21,141 nt of DNA from an uncultured Hyphomicrobiales bacterium (GTDB lineage: Bacteria; Pseudomonadota; Alphaproteobacteria; Rhizobiales; Aestuariivirgaceae). A program made the translations under genes and the position numbers. Location of the stretch: NCBI GenBank assembly GCA_903930095.1, contig CAIYXE010000077.1:1-21141 (forward strand). Direction: 5' to 3'. Each line of letters opens with the position of its first letter. Within the stretch, counting starts at the first letter, position 1. The notes beneath the pieces are model-generated. The model saw nothing but the letters and a program-made list of their open reading frames with translations. It was not told where the DNA came from and made no database searches. Positions 1 through 8,263 of the stretch are shown here, in pieces.

Positions 1-1072
1 CCAGCTGAACGGCCTCGCCGGCCTACCAGCCCGGCAGCAGGGCCAGGCCTACAGCGACGCGCTGATCGCCCACTGCGTGATGGCCCTGGCGGTGAAGTCG
101 TTCTTCGGCAATACCGGCCCCACCGGCCAGCGCGTCATGGCTGCGACCGAGAAGAAGCTCAAGGCAGAGGCGCTGGCGGGCGTTCCCGATGAGGTTGCCC
201 GGCGCAGCATCGCCTATGCCGAAGCGCTGATGGCGGCGATCCTCGCCTGGTCCGAGACGGACGGCGGCGCCCGCATCGAGAACATGGGCTTCCCCATGGA
301 CCATAAGCTCACAGTGGGCCCGTCCAACTGGGTGCCCACCAGCGCCATCCGCCAGCAGCAGGTGCCCCTGCTTCCCAGCTGGGGCAATAACCGCACCTTC
401 GCCATGCCGGACGGCGCCGCCTGCCCGTTGCCCCCGCCGCCCGCCTACAGCGAGGAGCCCTCCTCGGCCTTCTACCGCGAGGCGCTGGAGGTTTATCAGA
501 CGGTGAAGTCGCTGACGCCAGAGCAGGAGGCGATCGCCCGCTTCTGGTCGGATGACCCGATGCTGTCACCCACGCCACCCGGCCACTGGATCTTCATCGC
601 CAATGATATCCTCGAGCAGCAGCAAGCAAGCCTCGACCGCACGGCCGAAGTGATGATGCGGCTGGGCGTGGCCATGGCCGATGCCTTCATCGGCTGCTGG
701 AATGCCAAGTTCCAGTATGACCTGCTGCGCCCCGTCACCTACATCAAGCGGGTGATCGACCCGAAGTGGGAGACGCTGCTGATCACTCCGCCCTTCCCGG
801 AATACCCCTCGGGCCACAGCACCCAGTCGGGCGCGGCTGCGGCGGTCCTCACCAGCCTGTTCGGCGACAACTTCGCCTTCACCGACCGGACGCATGAGCG
901 TGACGGGCTGGCACCCCGCAGCTTCCCGAGCTTCGAGGCGGCGGCACAGGAGGCGGGCATCTCGCGCCTTTATGGCGGCATCCATTACCGCGTGGCGATC
1001 GTGCAGGGCATCGCCCAGGGCAAGTGCATCGGCCAGCATGCCGTGGCGCTGCGCACGCGGAGTTCCACGTGA
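1..1072 (+). CDS. Vanadium-dependent haloperoxidase (PAP2-fold), 5' end outside window
   Basis: The reading frame is open from position 2 with no stop, so the true start lies upstream; the GTG at 77 is only an internal codon. Enzymes of this family use bound vanadate and H2O2 to oxidise halides, and share their core with PAP2 acid phosphatases. All vanadate ligands expected from fungal chloroperoxidase are visible with correct spacing: a K-x6-R-P element (Lys codon 707, Arg codon 728), PSGH (codons 806-817), and S-R-x5-H (Arg codon 965, His codon 983). The Asp that often follows the last His in PAP2 phosphatases is absent (HYRVA). At least 356 residues are present. The stop codon overlaps the GTG start of the next gene by four bases (GTGA), pointing to translational coupling. 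Halide specificity cannot be read from the sequence, and a secreted acid phosphatase is the main alternative. Confidence 0.88.
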   Translation, partial: QLNGLAGLPARQQGQAYSDALIAHCVMALAVKSFFGNTGPTGQRVMAATEKKLKAEALAGVPDEVARRSIAYAEALMAAILAWSETDGGARIENMGFPMDHKLTVGPSNWVPTSAIRQQQVPLLPSWGNNRTFAMPDGAACPLPPPPAYSEEPSSAFYREALEVYQTVKSLTPEQEAIARFWSDDPMLSPTPPGHWIFIANDILEQQQASLDRTAEVMMRLGVAMADAFIGCWNAKFQYDLLRPVTYIKRVIDPKWETLLITPPFPEYPSGHSTQSGAAAAVLTSLFGDNFAFTDRTHERDGLAPRSFPSFEAAAQEAGISRLYGGIHYRVAIVQGIAQGKCIGQHAVALRTRSST

Positions 1073-2673
1073 AAAAGATCTCAGCCGCGCTGCTGGCGCC
1101 GCTCTTTCTCGCCTTGCCCGCCATCGCCGCCGAAACGCCCATCGTGCCCGGCTTCGCCGAGGAGACCAAGACCTCCGGCATCGACAGCGTCTATGCGGGT
1201 GAGTGGCAATACATGGTGGGCGGCGGAGCCGCCGTCTTCGACTGCAACGGCGACGGCTTCGAGGACGTTCTCATCGCGGGCGGCGAGAAGCCTGCCACCT
1301 TCTATGTCAACAAGAGCGCCCGTGGCGGCGTATTCTCTTTCGCGAAGCAGCAGAGCGGCCTCGAGTTCGATGCGATGACGGGCGCCTACCCCGTCGACAT
1401 CGACGGCGACGGCAAGATGGACGTCGTGACGCTGCGCGTCGGCGAGAACATCGTGATGAAGGGCGAGGGCGACTGCAAGTTCTCCCGCGCCAACGAGGCC
1501 TGGGGCTTCGAGGGCGGCGACGGCTGGTCCACCGCCTTCGCCGCGACCTGGGAGAAGGGCTCGGACTGGCCCACCATCGCCATCGGCAACTACATCGACC
1601 GCAAGGAGGAGACCGAGCCTTGGGGCTCCTGCACGCCGAACGTGATGCAGCGGGCAAGGACGGATGGAAAGGGCTTCGCACCACCAATCGAGCTCAAGCC
1701 CAGCTACTGCCCACTCTCCGCCCTGTTCACCGACTGGAACAATTCCGGCAGCGCCGACCTGCGCCTTGCCAATGACCGCGAATACTATGAAGGCGGGCAG
1801 GAGCAGATGTGGCGGTTACGCCCGGGAGAGCCGCCAAGGCTCTACACCAAGGCCGATGGCTGGGCCTATCTGCGCATCTGGGGCATGGGGATCGCCGGAT
1901 ACGACATCGATGGCGACGGATTTCAGGAATATGCCATCACCTCCATGGCGGACAACAAGCTGCAGACGCTGAAGGAGACGCCCACGGATGGTTCGGCGCC
2001 GAAGCCCACCTACAAGGACATCGCCTGGGCCAGAGGTGTGACCGCGCACCGGCCTTTCATGGGCGAGGACCTGAAGCCTTCCACCGCCTGGCACACGGAG
2101 TTCCAGGACGTGAACAACGATGGCCTGGTGGACCTCTTCATCGCCAAGGGCAATGTGGCCGAAATGCCGGACTTCGCGCTCAAGGATCCCAACAACCTCC
2201 TCGTCCAGGGGGCGGACGGCAAATTCGTGGAGATGGCGGACAAGGCGGGCGTCGCCAGCACCAGGATTTCGCGCGGCGGCGCTCTTGCCGACTTCAACCT
2301 CGACGGCCTGCTCGACATCCTCGTGGTGAACCGCTGGGAGACGCCGGAGATCTGGCGCAACGTCACGGAAGGGGCCGGCAATGCGCTGATGCTGCGGCTG
2401 AGCCAGCCAGGGCCCAACGTCAACGCCATCGGCGCCTTCATCGAGGTGAAGACGGCAGACGGCGTCCAGCGCCGCGAGGTCACCTCCGGCGGCGGGCATG
2501 TGTCGGGGCAGGCCGGGTGGATCCACTTCGGCTTGGGCAAGGCGGGGGAGGCCGACGTGCGCGTCCGGTGGCCGGACAGTGGCTGGAGCGAGCCCCTGCC
2601 GCTCAAGGCCGGCAGCTTCGCCGTCCTGGACCGTGCCGCAGCGGAACCGCGCCTCTGGCAGCCAGAGCGCTGA
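1069..2673 (+). CDS. Exported FG-GAP/VCBS repeat protein with C-terminal ASPIC/UnbV domain (CRTAC1-like)
   Basis: The 534-residue product starts at GTG 1069. This start is chosen because it begins a clean Sec signal peptide (MKKI, then a hydrophobic stretch, then AIAA before Glu22), whereas upstream in-frame codons would put a basic, non-hydrophobic stretch in front. The mature protein carries Asp-rich FG-GAP repeats that each form a calcium-binding-like loop: DCNGDGFEDV (about residue 58), DIDGDGKMDV (about 110), DIDGDGFQEY, DVNNDGLVDL and DFNLDGLLDI. These repeats normally make a beta-propeller. From about residue 434 to the end the sequence fits the ASPIC/UnbV domain (SGGGHVSGQ, HFGLG, RWPDS). 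No catalytic residues are recognised; binding or scaffold roles are usual. The GTGA overlap with the haloperoxidase gene suggests the two exported-type proteins are made together. Family assignment is firm, function is not. Confidence 0.88.
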   Translation: MKKISAALLAPLFLALPAIAAETPIVPGFAEETKTSGIDSVYAGEWQYMVGGGAAVFDCNGDGFEDVLIAGGEKPATFYVNKSARGGVFSFAKQQSGLEFDAMTGAYPVDIDGDGKMDVVTLRVGENIVMKGEGDCKFSRANEAWGFEGGDGWSTAFAATWEKGSDWPTIAIGNYIDRKEETEPWGSCTPNVMQRARTDGKGFAPPIELKPSYCPLSALFTDWNNSGSADLRLANDREYYEGGQEQMWRLRPGEPPRLYTKADGWAYLRIWGMGIAGYDIDGDGFQEYAITSMADNKLQTLKETPTDGSAPKPTYKDIAWARGVTAHRPFMGEDLKPSTAWHTEFQDVNNDGLVDLFIAKGNVAEMPDFALKDPNNLLVQGADGKFVEMADKAGVASTRISRGGALADFNLDGLLDILVVNRWETPEIWRNVTEGAGNALMLRLSQPGPNVNAIGAFIEVKTADGVQRREVTSGGGHVSGQAGWIHFGLGKAGEADVRVRWPDSGWSEPLPLKAGSFAVLDRAAAEPRLWQPER

Positions 2674-2758
2674 ACACGGCCCCCTCACGGCAAGCTGATT
2701 TTCTTTTTCCCCCCGGAAGCCTATGAAACCGGCCAGAAAACCGGAGAAGACGCCACTC

Positions 2759-3952
2759 ATGACGATGACATTCAACCGCCGCAGCTTTGCCGGCTTGCTC
2801 GCGGCCATGCCGTTTCTCTCCCCGGCACGGGCGGATGAGGGCTGGAGCCAGACCGCGGCGGAGGCCCGCGGGCAGACCGTCTATTTCAACGCATGGGCCG
2901 GATCGCCGCAGATCAATGCCTATATCGCCTGGGCGGCGGACGAACTGAAGACGCGTTACGCCATCACGCTCGAGCACGTGAAGCTACCGGACACGTCCGA
3001 GGCGGTGCGCCGCATCCGGGACGAGGTGACGGCGGGCCAGCCGGGGAGTGCTGATCTCATCTGGATCAACGGCGAGAACTTCCGTGTCATGAAGCAGGAG
3101 AGGCTGCTGTTCGGGCCCTTCGCCGAGGACCTGCCAAACTTCGCGCTGGTCGACGTGGAGGGCAAGCCGACGACGCGGATCGACTTTGCGGAAGCCACCG
3201 AAGGCTTGGAGTCACCCTGGGGCATGGCGCAGCTGACCTTCTTCGGCGACGGCGCGAAGCTTGGCGAACCGCCGCTGTCGATGATGGAACTGCTCGATCT
3301 CGCCCGCAACGCGCCAGGCCGCATCACCTACCCCGCACCGCCCGATTTCCACGGCACCACCTTCGTGAAGCAGGCACTGGCCGAGACGATGAGTAACCCC
3401 ACGCTTCTGCCGGTGAGCATCAAACGCGGTGAATTCGAAGCGGCGGCAAAGCCATTGTTCGAATTCCTTGATGCGCTCCACCCGCAGCTGTGGCGGCAGG
3501 GCAAGCAGTTTCCGCAGAGCCAGGCACAGGTGAAGCAGATGCTGGCCGACGGCGAACTGCTGATGGGCCTCACCTTCAACCCCAATGAGCCCGCCAACCT
3601 GGTCGCAGCTGGCGAGCTGCCGGAAACCACCATCGCCTGGCAGCACAGGGCAGGCACCATCGGCAACACGCATTTCCTCGCCATCCCCGTCAACGCGCGC
3701 GCGCGCGCTGCGGCCCAGGTGACGGCGAATTTCCTGCTCTCGCCCGAAGCCCAGGCGAGGAAGGCCGATCTCGCGGTCTGGGGCGATCCCACCGTGCTCG
3801 ACCTCGGCAAGCTCTCGCCCGCGGACCGCGCCCTGTTCGCGGGCGGGAACCTGCCCGGTGCCGTCAGCCATCCGGCGCGCACGGTTCCGGAACCGCACGG
3901 AAGTTGGGTACCGCTGATCGAGGCCGCATGGCTCGAACGATACGGCGCATGA
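2759..3952 (+). CDS. ABC transporter substrate-binding protein, YnjB-like
   Basis: This is a periplasmic solute-binding protein (family 1 type) of 397 residues. Start ATG 2759 is preferred because GGAGAAG at 2743-2749 lies at suitable distance; an ATG at 2723 has its purine run only three bases away and would add a charged leader. The N-terminus NRRSF followed by a hydrophobic segment and SPARA looks like a twin-arginine signal peptide with cleavage near residue 25, suggesting export of a folded protein. The order binding protein, fused permease, ATPase, CDP-alcohol phosphatidyltransferase matches E. coli ynjB-C-D and ynjF, and the length is close to E. coli YnjB. The family is related to thiamine and iron(III) binders, but the substrate is unknown. 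An 85-base gap separates it from the gene upstream, and its stop overlaps the next ATG (ATGA). Confidence 0.87.
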   Translation: MTMTFNRRSFAGLLAAMPFLSPARADEGWSQTAAEARGQTVYFNAWAGSPQINAYIAWAADELKTRYAITLEHVKLPDTSEAVRRIRDEVTAGQPGSADLIWINGENFRVMKQERLLFGPFAEDLPNFALVDVEGKPTTRIDFAEATEGLESPWGMAQLTFFGDGAKLGEPPLSMMELLDLARNAPGRITYPAPPDFHGTTFVKQALAETMSNPTLLPVSIKRGEFEAAAKPLFEFLDALHPQLWRQGKQFPQSQAQVKQMLADGELLMGLTFNPNEPANLVAAGELPETTIAWQHRAGTIGNTHFLAIPVNARARAAAQVTANFLLSPEAQARKADLAVWGDPTVLDLGKLSPADRALFAGGNLPGAVSHPARTVPEPHGSWVPLIEAAWLERYGA

Positions 3953-5556
3953 CATCCAACGCCGGCGCCTTGCCGCTGGCCCTGCTGTGGGGTTTTCCAC
4001 TCATCCTGTCGCTGGCGATGCTTGTTCCCGCCGCGGCGGATGGCGCAGCCTGGCTCAGCCTTCTCGCGCATCCCCAGCTCTGGCCCGCGCTCGGGCTCTC
4101 GCTCTTCACCGGCGCCGCCGCGGCGCTGATGGCGCTCGCCCTGAGCCTGCTGCTGCTCGCCGGGCTTCACGGCAGCGCGGGCTGGCGCTGGCTGGCGGTT
4201 GGCTCGGCGGCCGGTCTGGCGCTGCCGCACCTGGCCTTCGCCATCGGCTTCGGCTTTCTTGTCATGCCTTCAGGGCTGCTGGCGCGGCTCATCGCGGGTG
4301 GTGACGCGCCACCCGGATGGGTGAGCGTGCAGGACCCGCTGGGGCTGTCGCTGACGGCGGCACTGGCGCTGAAGGAAGTTCCCTTCCTCGTGACGGCGGC
4401 GCTGGGCGCGCTGGCGCGTGGCGACCGCACCCGAAGGCTCAGCCTTGAGCTGCGCGCAGCGGCCAGCCTCGGGCATGGCAAGGGCTCGGCGTGGCTGCGC
4501 ATCGTGCTGCCGCCGCTGCTCCATGATATACGCTGGCCGCTGGTCATCGTGTTCGTCTATGGCGCAACGGTCGTCGACATGGCGCTGGTGCTCGGCCCCA
4601 CCCAGCCGCCAACCCTGGCCGTGGTCATCTGGCACGCGCTGAACGATGTGACGCCGGAAGCAAACCGCATGGGACTTGCCGGCACGCTGCTGCTGACGGC
4701 GAGCCTGGCGCTGGTGCTCGCCGCGGCGGCAACACTCGCCCGCGCGCTGCGCGGCGCCGGGCGCCGGGCGCTCACCAATGGTCCCTCGCTGCTTGGGCCA
4801 CCGCGGCACAGCGCATGGCTTGCAGGCGGGCTGGGGCTCGCCATCATGGCCACCTGCCTTGGCCTGCTCCTGCTGCTCTCGGCCGCGCCGCGCTGGCCCT
4901 ACCCCGCGCTGCTACCACCAGTGTTGAGCATGCAGGCCTGGCAAACGATGGCTGCAGCACCCGCCCCGGTGTGGCTCAGCCTCGGTCTGGGCCTTGCCAC
5001 ATCGGCCTCGGCAATCATGCTCGCCGTCCTGTGGTTTGAAACGCAGCCGCCATCGCGTGACCGCTGGCCGATGGGGCTCGCCCTCCTCAGCCTCGCCTTG
5101 CCGCAGCTGGCCATTGCGGGCGGTCAATACCGGCTGTTCCTCGACGGGGGCCTTGCCGGCACCCTCACAGGGCTGTTCCTGGCGCAGCTCGCGCCGGTTG
5201 CCGCCTATGTGCTGATCGTGCTGCAGGGCCCCTACCGCGCCTTCGACGCACGCTACATGGCGGCAGCACGCGCCCTGTCGGTTGCAGCACCTGCGGCATG
5301 GATGCGGGTGAAGCTGCCGCTCCTCAAGGCCCCGCTCCTCACTGCTGCCGCCATCGGCTTTGCAGTCTCGATCGTGCAGTTCGTGCCAGCCCAGCTCATT
5401 GCTGCAGGGCGCTTCAGCACGTTGCCGATGGAGGCGGTGACGCTGTCCTCCGGCGGCAGCAGGCCGCTCACCGCCGCCTTCGCGCTGGCGCTGGCGCTGC
5501 CGCCGCTTCTCGCCATCCTCGCCGCCGCATTGCTGGGCAGGCCCAGATGGCGCTGA
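3949..5556 (+). CDS. ABC transporter permease, fused tandem transmembrane domains, YnjC-like
   Basis: The 535-residue integral membrane protein contains two binding-protein-dependent permease domains in one chain, as in E. coli YnjC, so a single polypeptide could form the whole channel. Each half has many hydrophobic helices and an EAA coupling loop facing the ATPase: the first near residue 166 (ELRAAASLG, ending IVLPPLL), the second near residue 433 (MAAARALS, ending VKLPLLK). In the second loop the usual Gly is replaced by Ser. I chose ATG 3949, which overlaps the upstream stop (ATGA). ATG 3928 is a real alternative: it has GAGG four bases upstream and would add the basic leader MARTIRR, favourable for an inside N-terminus. 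The stop overlaps the ATPase gene by ten bases. Substrate is unknown. Confidence 0.88.
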   Translation: MTSNAGALPLALLWGFPLILSLAMLVPAAADGAAWLSLLAHPQLWPALGLSLFTGAAAALMALALSLLLLAGLHGSAGWRWLAVGSAAGLALPHLAFAIGFGFLVMPSGLLARLIAGGDAPPGWVSVQDPLGLSLTAALALKEVPFLVTAALGALARGDRTRRLSLELRAAASLGHGKGSAWLRIVLPPLLHDIRWPLVIVFVYGATVVDMALVLGPTQPPTLAVVIWHALNDVTPEANRMGLAGTLLLTASLALVLAAAATLARALRGAGRRALTNGPSLLGPPRHSAWLAGGLGLAIMATCLGLLLLLSAAPRWPYPALLPPVLSMQAWQTMAAAPAPVWLSLGLGLATSASAIMLAVLWFETQPPSRDRWPMGLALLSLALPQLAIAGGQYRLFLDGGLAGTLTGLFLAQLAPVAAYVLIVLQGPYRAFDARYMAAARALSVAAPAAWMRVKLPLLKAPLLTAAAIGFAVSIVQFVPAQLIAAGRFSTLPMEAVTLSSGGSRPLTAAFALALALPPLLAILAAALLGRPRWR

Positions 5557-6191
5557 CGCTCACCAGCGCGGGCATTCTCCTGGCCGGGCAGGCGCTGATC
5601 AAGCCCTTCTCGCTGGCGATCGCGGCGGGCGAAACGCTGACGCTGATGGGCGCGAGCGGTGCCGGAAAGTCGACCCTGCTCTCCTTCATCGCGGGCGATC
5701 TCACGGCACCCTTCACGGCCACCGGCAGCGTGCAGCTCGATGGCGAGGCGCTGGACGCGCTGCCGCCGGAGCGCCGCCGCATCGGCCGGCTGTTCCAGGA
5801 CGACCTGCTGTTTCCCCATCTCACCGTGGCCGAGAACCTGCTCTTCGGCATGCCGCGCGGGCCGCGCGCGGAGCGGTGCGCAAAGGTGGATGCTGCCCTC
5901 GCCGAGGCCGGGCTCGATGATTTTGGCGACAGGCCGCCGCATACGCTCTCGGGCGGGCAGCGCGCCCGCGTGGCCCTGATGCGGGCGCTGGTCGCGGAGC
6001 CCCGCGCCATGCTGCTGGACGAGCCCTTCAACAAGCTCGATGCCGGGCTCCGCCAGGCGATGCGGGACTTCGTGTTCCGCCACATCGCCCTGCGGCGCAT
6101 CCCCTGCCTGATGGTAACGCATGATGTGGCGGACGTTCCCGAAGGGGGCCGCGTCCTGCTGCTGAGGAACGGCGAGGTCTCACATGCTTGA
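5547..6191 (+). CDS. ABC transporter ATP-binding protein, YnjD-like
   Basis: A compact 214-residue ATPase, close to the size of E. coli YnjD. All nucleotide-binding elements are present: Walker A GASGAGKST (35-43), Q-loop Gln84 in RLFQDD, signature LSGGQ (134-138), Walker B MLLDEP (155-160) and H-loop His202 in THD. It should power the permease encoded immediately upstream. The ATG at 5547 lies inside the end of the permease gene (10-base overlap). An in-frame extension back to 5298 exists but is only the shadow of the permease and would add non-ABC sequence. The 3' end overlaps the phosphatidyltransferase gene by eight bases. There is no extra regulatory domain after the core, so it is a minimal importer ATPase. 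Confidence 0.93.
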   Translation: MALTLTSAGILLAGQALIKPFSLAIAAGETLTLMGASGAGKSTLLSFIAGDLTAPFTATGSVQLDGEALDALPPERRRIGRLFQDDLLFPHLTVAENLLFGMPRGPRAERCAKVDAALAEAGLDDFGDRPPHTLSGGQRARVALMRALVAEPRAMLLDEPFNKLDAGLRQAMRDFVFRHIALRRIPCLMVTHDVADVPEGGRVLLLRNGEVSHA

Positions 6192-6789
6192 CCGCATGGC
6201 CCTCAAGCTCGTGCGGCCCGCCGTGGAGGCGGCCGCCAGCAGGCTGTCGGCGCGCGGGCTGACGGCAGACCAGGCAACACTCACAGGCTTCGGCTTCGGC
6301 ATGCTGGCGGCAGTCATGATCGCCAGCGGGCTCACCACTGCCGCCATCCTGCCGCTGCTCGTCAACCGGGCGCTTGACGGTATCGACGGCGCGCTGGCGC
6401 GGCGCGCGGGCGCCACCGGGCGCGGAGCCTTCCTCGATATCGCACTCGACTTCGTGTTCTACGCGGCGATCCCGCTCGCCTTCGCAGTGTGCGCGCCGGA
6501 GGAGAATGCATTGGCCGCCGCCGTGCTGCTCGCCGCCTTCGTGGCCACCGGCACGAGCTTCCTGGCCTTCGCGGTGATCGCGGAGAAGCGCGGCCTCCGG
6601 AGCACGGAATATCCCTCAAAGTCCTTCTACTATCTGGGCGGGCTCACCGAGGGCACGGAGACGATCCTCTGCTTCCTCGCCATGTGCCTGTGGCCGCAGC
6701 ACTTCGCGGCGATTGCCATCGTCTACGCAGCGCTCTGCGCGGTGACGGCGCTGACGCGCCTCATCGCAGGCTGGACGATGTTCGACTGA
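6184..6789 (+). CDS. CDP-alcohol phosphatidyltransferase family membrane protein, YnjF-like
   Basis: A 201-residue integral membrane protein, near the 206 residues of E. coli YnjF. It carries the CDP-alcohol phosphatidyltransferase signature D-G-x2-A-R-x7-G-x3-D-x3-D at residues 68-89 (DGALAR, then GAFLDIALD), including all the acidic residues that hold the metal ions and cytidyl group. About six hydrophobic segments follow the family pattern. Family members move a phosphatidyl group from CDP-diacylglycerol to an alcohol such as glycerol phosphate, inositol or serine; the acceptor here is unknown. Start ATG 6184 overlaps the ABC ATPase gene by eight bases, so it is presumably translated from the same message; ATG 6196 is an alternative start. 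The gene is followed by a 319-base gap with no obvious terminator before the next promoter. Confidence 0.88.
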   Translation: MLDRMALKLVRPAVEAAASRLSARGLTADQATLTGFGFGMLAAVMIASGLTTAAILPLLVNRALDGIDGALARRAGATGRGAFLDIALDFVFYAAIPLAFAVCAPEENALAAAVLLAAFVATGTSFLAFAVIAEKRGLRSTEYPSKSFYYLGGLTEGTETILCFLAMCLWPQHFAAIAIVYAALCAVTALTRLIAGWTMFD

Positions 6790-6817
6790 AAAAATTCCGG
6801 CAGGGGTCAGAAAACTC

Positions 6818-6846
6818 TTGCATGTGACAGCGAACGGAAACATATA
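6818..6846 (+). promoter_or_regulatory. Candidate promoter for the ornithine decarboxylase leader
   Basis: TTGCAT at 6818-6823 and CATATA at 6841-6846 are separated by 17 bases. Each matches only three of six positions of the sigma-70 consensus, but this is the most AT-rich patch in the gap and the spacing is ideal. Transcription would start near 6853, giving a leader of about 255 bases. This is a pattern match only. Confidence 0.35.
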
Positions 6847-6852
6847 CCCCCC

Positions 6853-7108
6853 GCCCAGAGTCGCACGTGCCTTAAGGATTTCCCCAAAGCAACGACGGTG
6901 CGGGCTTTTTGGTCTCTGCCGGCTCCTCCAAAGGCCGGGGTTACTGAGAGGCACCACTTTCCTTGCCCCATGTGCGATTGGGACACTCCCCGATCAAGCC
7001 AAGGCGAAACGTCAGTATGAGCCGAGCGTTTTCACGTCTCCAAAGCGTGGAGCGATCGCGATCATGCGGACCCAGGCAACGCTTACTTGATTTTCGGGAG
7101 ACACCCAG
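6853..7108 (+). promoter_or_regulatory. Long structured 5' leader of ornithine decarboxylase; candidate speF-type RNA motif
   Basis: The roughly 255-base untranslated stretch before the decarboxylase gene shows paired elements. GGTGC at 6897-6901 pairs with GCACC at 6951-6955; inside it CTCT (6914-6917) pairs with AGAG (6947-6950) and CCGGC (6919-6923) with GCCGG (6934-6938), making one stacked arm. A second hairpin is CTCCA (7038-7042) with TGGAG (7048-7052). A Shine-Dalgarno GGGAG at 7096-7100 lies eight bases before the ATG. A conserved leader called the speF motif is known upstream of this same gene in Alphaproteobacteria; position, length and host fit, but I could not align to its consensus. 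Two short reading frames occur in it (6970-7020, and one from ATG 7017 running into the gene in another frame), neither with a good ribosome site. Confidence 0.5.
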
Positions 7109-8245
7109 ATGGCAGCCACCGCCCGCATCCTCGACTTCCTGCGTGACCGACGTCCCGAGGGCCCCTGCCTCGTGGTCGATCTCGAAGTCATCGCCGACAA
7201 TTACCGCGCCTTCACCCGCGCCATGCCGGACACCCGCGTCTTTTATGCGGTGAAGGCAAACCCGGCGCCGGAGATCCTGAAGATGCTGGCCGATATGGGC
7301 TCCTGCTTCGACACGGCCTCCGTGCCGGAGATCGAGATGGCACTCGCCGCCGGCGCCACGCCGGACCGCATCTCGTTTGGCAACACCATCAAGAAGGAGC
7401 GTGACATCGCGCGCGCCCACCAGCTGGGCGTGAAGCTCTTCGCCGTCGATTCGGACGAGGAAGTGGAAAAGGTCGCCCGTGCCGCTCCGGCTGCACAGGT
7501 GTTCTGCCGCATCCTCACCGATGGTGCCGGTGCTGAGTGGCCCTTGTCGCGCAAGTTCGGCTGCGAGCCTTCCATGGCGGTGGAGGTGCTGATGCATGCG
7601 CACAAGCTCGGCCTCGAGGCCTATGGCATCTCCTGCCATGTCGGCTCGCAGCAGACGCGGCTGGAGGCCTGGGACCAGGCGCTCGCCGAATCGAAGGCGA
7701 TCTTCGATGCCATGCAGGCCCGCGGCATCACCTTGAAGATGGTGAACCTCGGCGGCGGCTTCCCGACCAAGTACCTCAAGCAGGTGCCGGGCACGGGGGC
7801 CTATGCCAACGCCATCCACGAGGCGCTGACCAAGCACTTCGGCAACGCGATCCCCGAGACGATCATCGAGCCGGGCCGCGGCATGGTGGGCAATGCGGGC
7901 GTGGTGAAGGCGGAGGTCGTGCTGATCTCGAAGAAGCACGCCAACGACAACCAGCGCTGGGTCTATCTCGACATCGGCAAGTTCGGCGGCCTCGCCGAGA
8001 CGATGGACGAGGCGATCCGCTACCCGATCGTGACGGCCAAGGACGGCGACGCGAAGGCCCCCTGCGTGATCGCAGGCCCGACCTGCGACTCGGCCGACGT
8101 GCTCTACGAGAAGGTGCCTTACGATCTCCCCGTGACGCTCACGGTAGGTGACGAGGTGCTGATCGAGGCCACCGGCGCCTATACGACGACCTACGCGGCT
8201 GTTGCCTTCAACGGCTTCTCGCCGCTCCAGTCCTACGTCATCTGA
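7109..8245 (+). CDS. speC: Ornithine (possibly lysine/ornithine) decarboxylase, PLP fold type III
   Basis: This enzyme converts ornithine to putrescine, the entry to polyamine synthesis, in the cytosol. The 378-residue length matches bacterial and eukaryotic-type group IV decarboxylases rather than the large fold-I enzymes. Visible active-site elements are the PLP lysine Lys49 in FYAVKANPAP, His177 in SCHVGSQ, the glycine loop GGG 215-217, EPGR 254-257 binding the phosphate, Cys326-Asp327 in GPTCDSAD contributed across the dimer, and Tyr358 near the C-terminus. ATG 7109 has GGGAG eight bases upstream. Names vary: fold-III enzymes are called speC in Pseudomonas and odc or speF elsewhere. Some family members also accept lysine, which sequence alone does not settle. 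The long structured leader suggests post-transcriptional control. It is probably transcribed alone or with the downstream acetyltransferase. Confidence 0.93.
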   Translation: MAATARILDFLRDRRPEGPCLVVDLEVIADNYRAFTRAMPDTRVFYAVKANPAPEILKMLADMGSCFDTASVPEIEMALAAGATPDRISFGNTIKKERDIARAHQLGVKLFAVDSDEEVEKVARAAPAAQVFCRILTDGAGAEWPLSRKFGCEPSMAVEVLMHAHKLGLEAYGISCHVGSQQTRLEAWDQALAESKAIFDAMQARGITLKMVNLGGGFPTKYLKQVPGTGAYANAIHEALTKHFGNAIPETIIEPGRGMVGNAGVVKAEVVLISKKHANDNQRWVYLDIGKFGGLAETMDEAIRYPIVTAKDGDAKAPCVIAGPTCDSADVLYEKVPYDLPVTLTVGDEVLIEATGAYTTTYAAVAFNGFSPLQSYVI

Positions 8246-8263
8246 CGTTTCACGCTCCCGTCG

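Noticed and set aside
2674..2758. T-rich run before the binding-protein gene as a terminator
   Set aside because: TTTTCTTTTT is present but no stable stem precedes it; the best pairing is only a few bases.
5298..5546. Long N-terminal extension of the ABC ATPase
   Set aside because: The extension is out-of-frame sequence of the permease gene; the ATPase domain starts cleanly at ATG 5547.
6818..7090. 90-residue plus-strand frame in the decarboxylase leader
   Set aside because: Starts at TTG inside the candidate -35 box, no ribosome site, no family resemblance, and it crosses the RNA hairpins.
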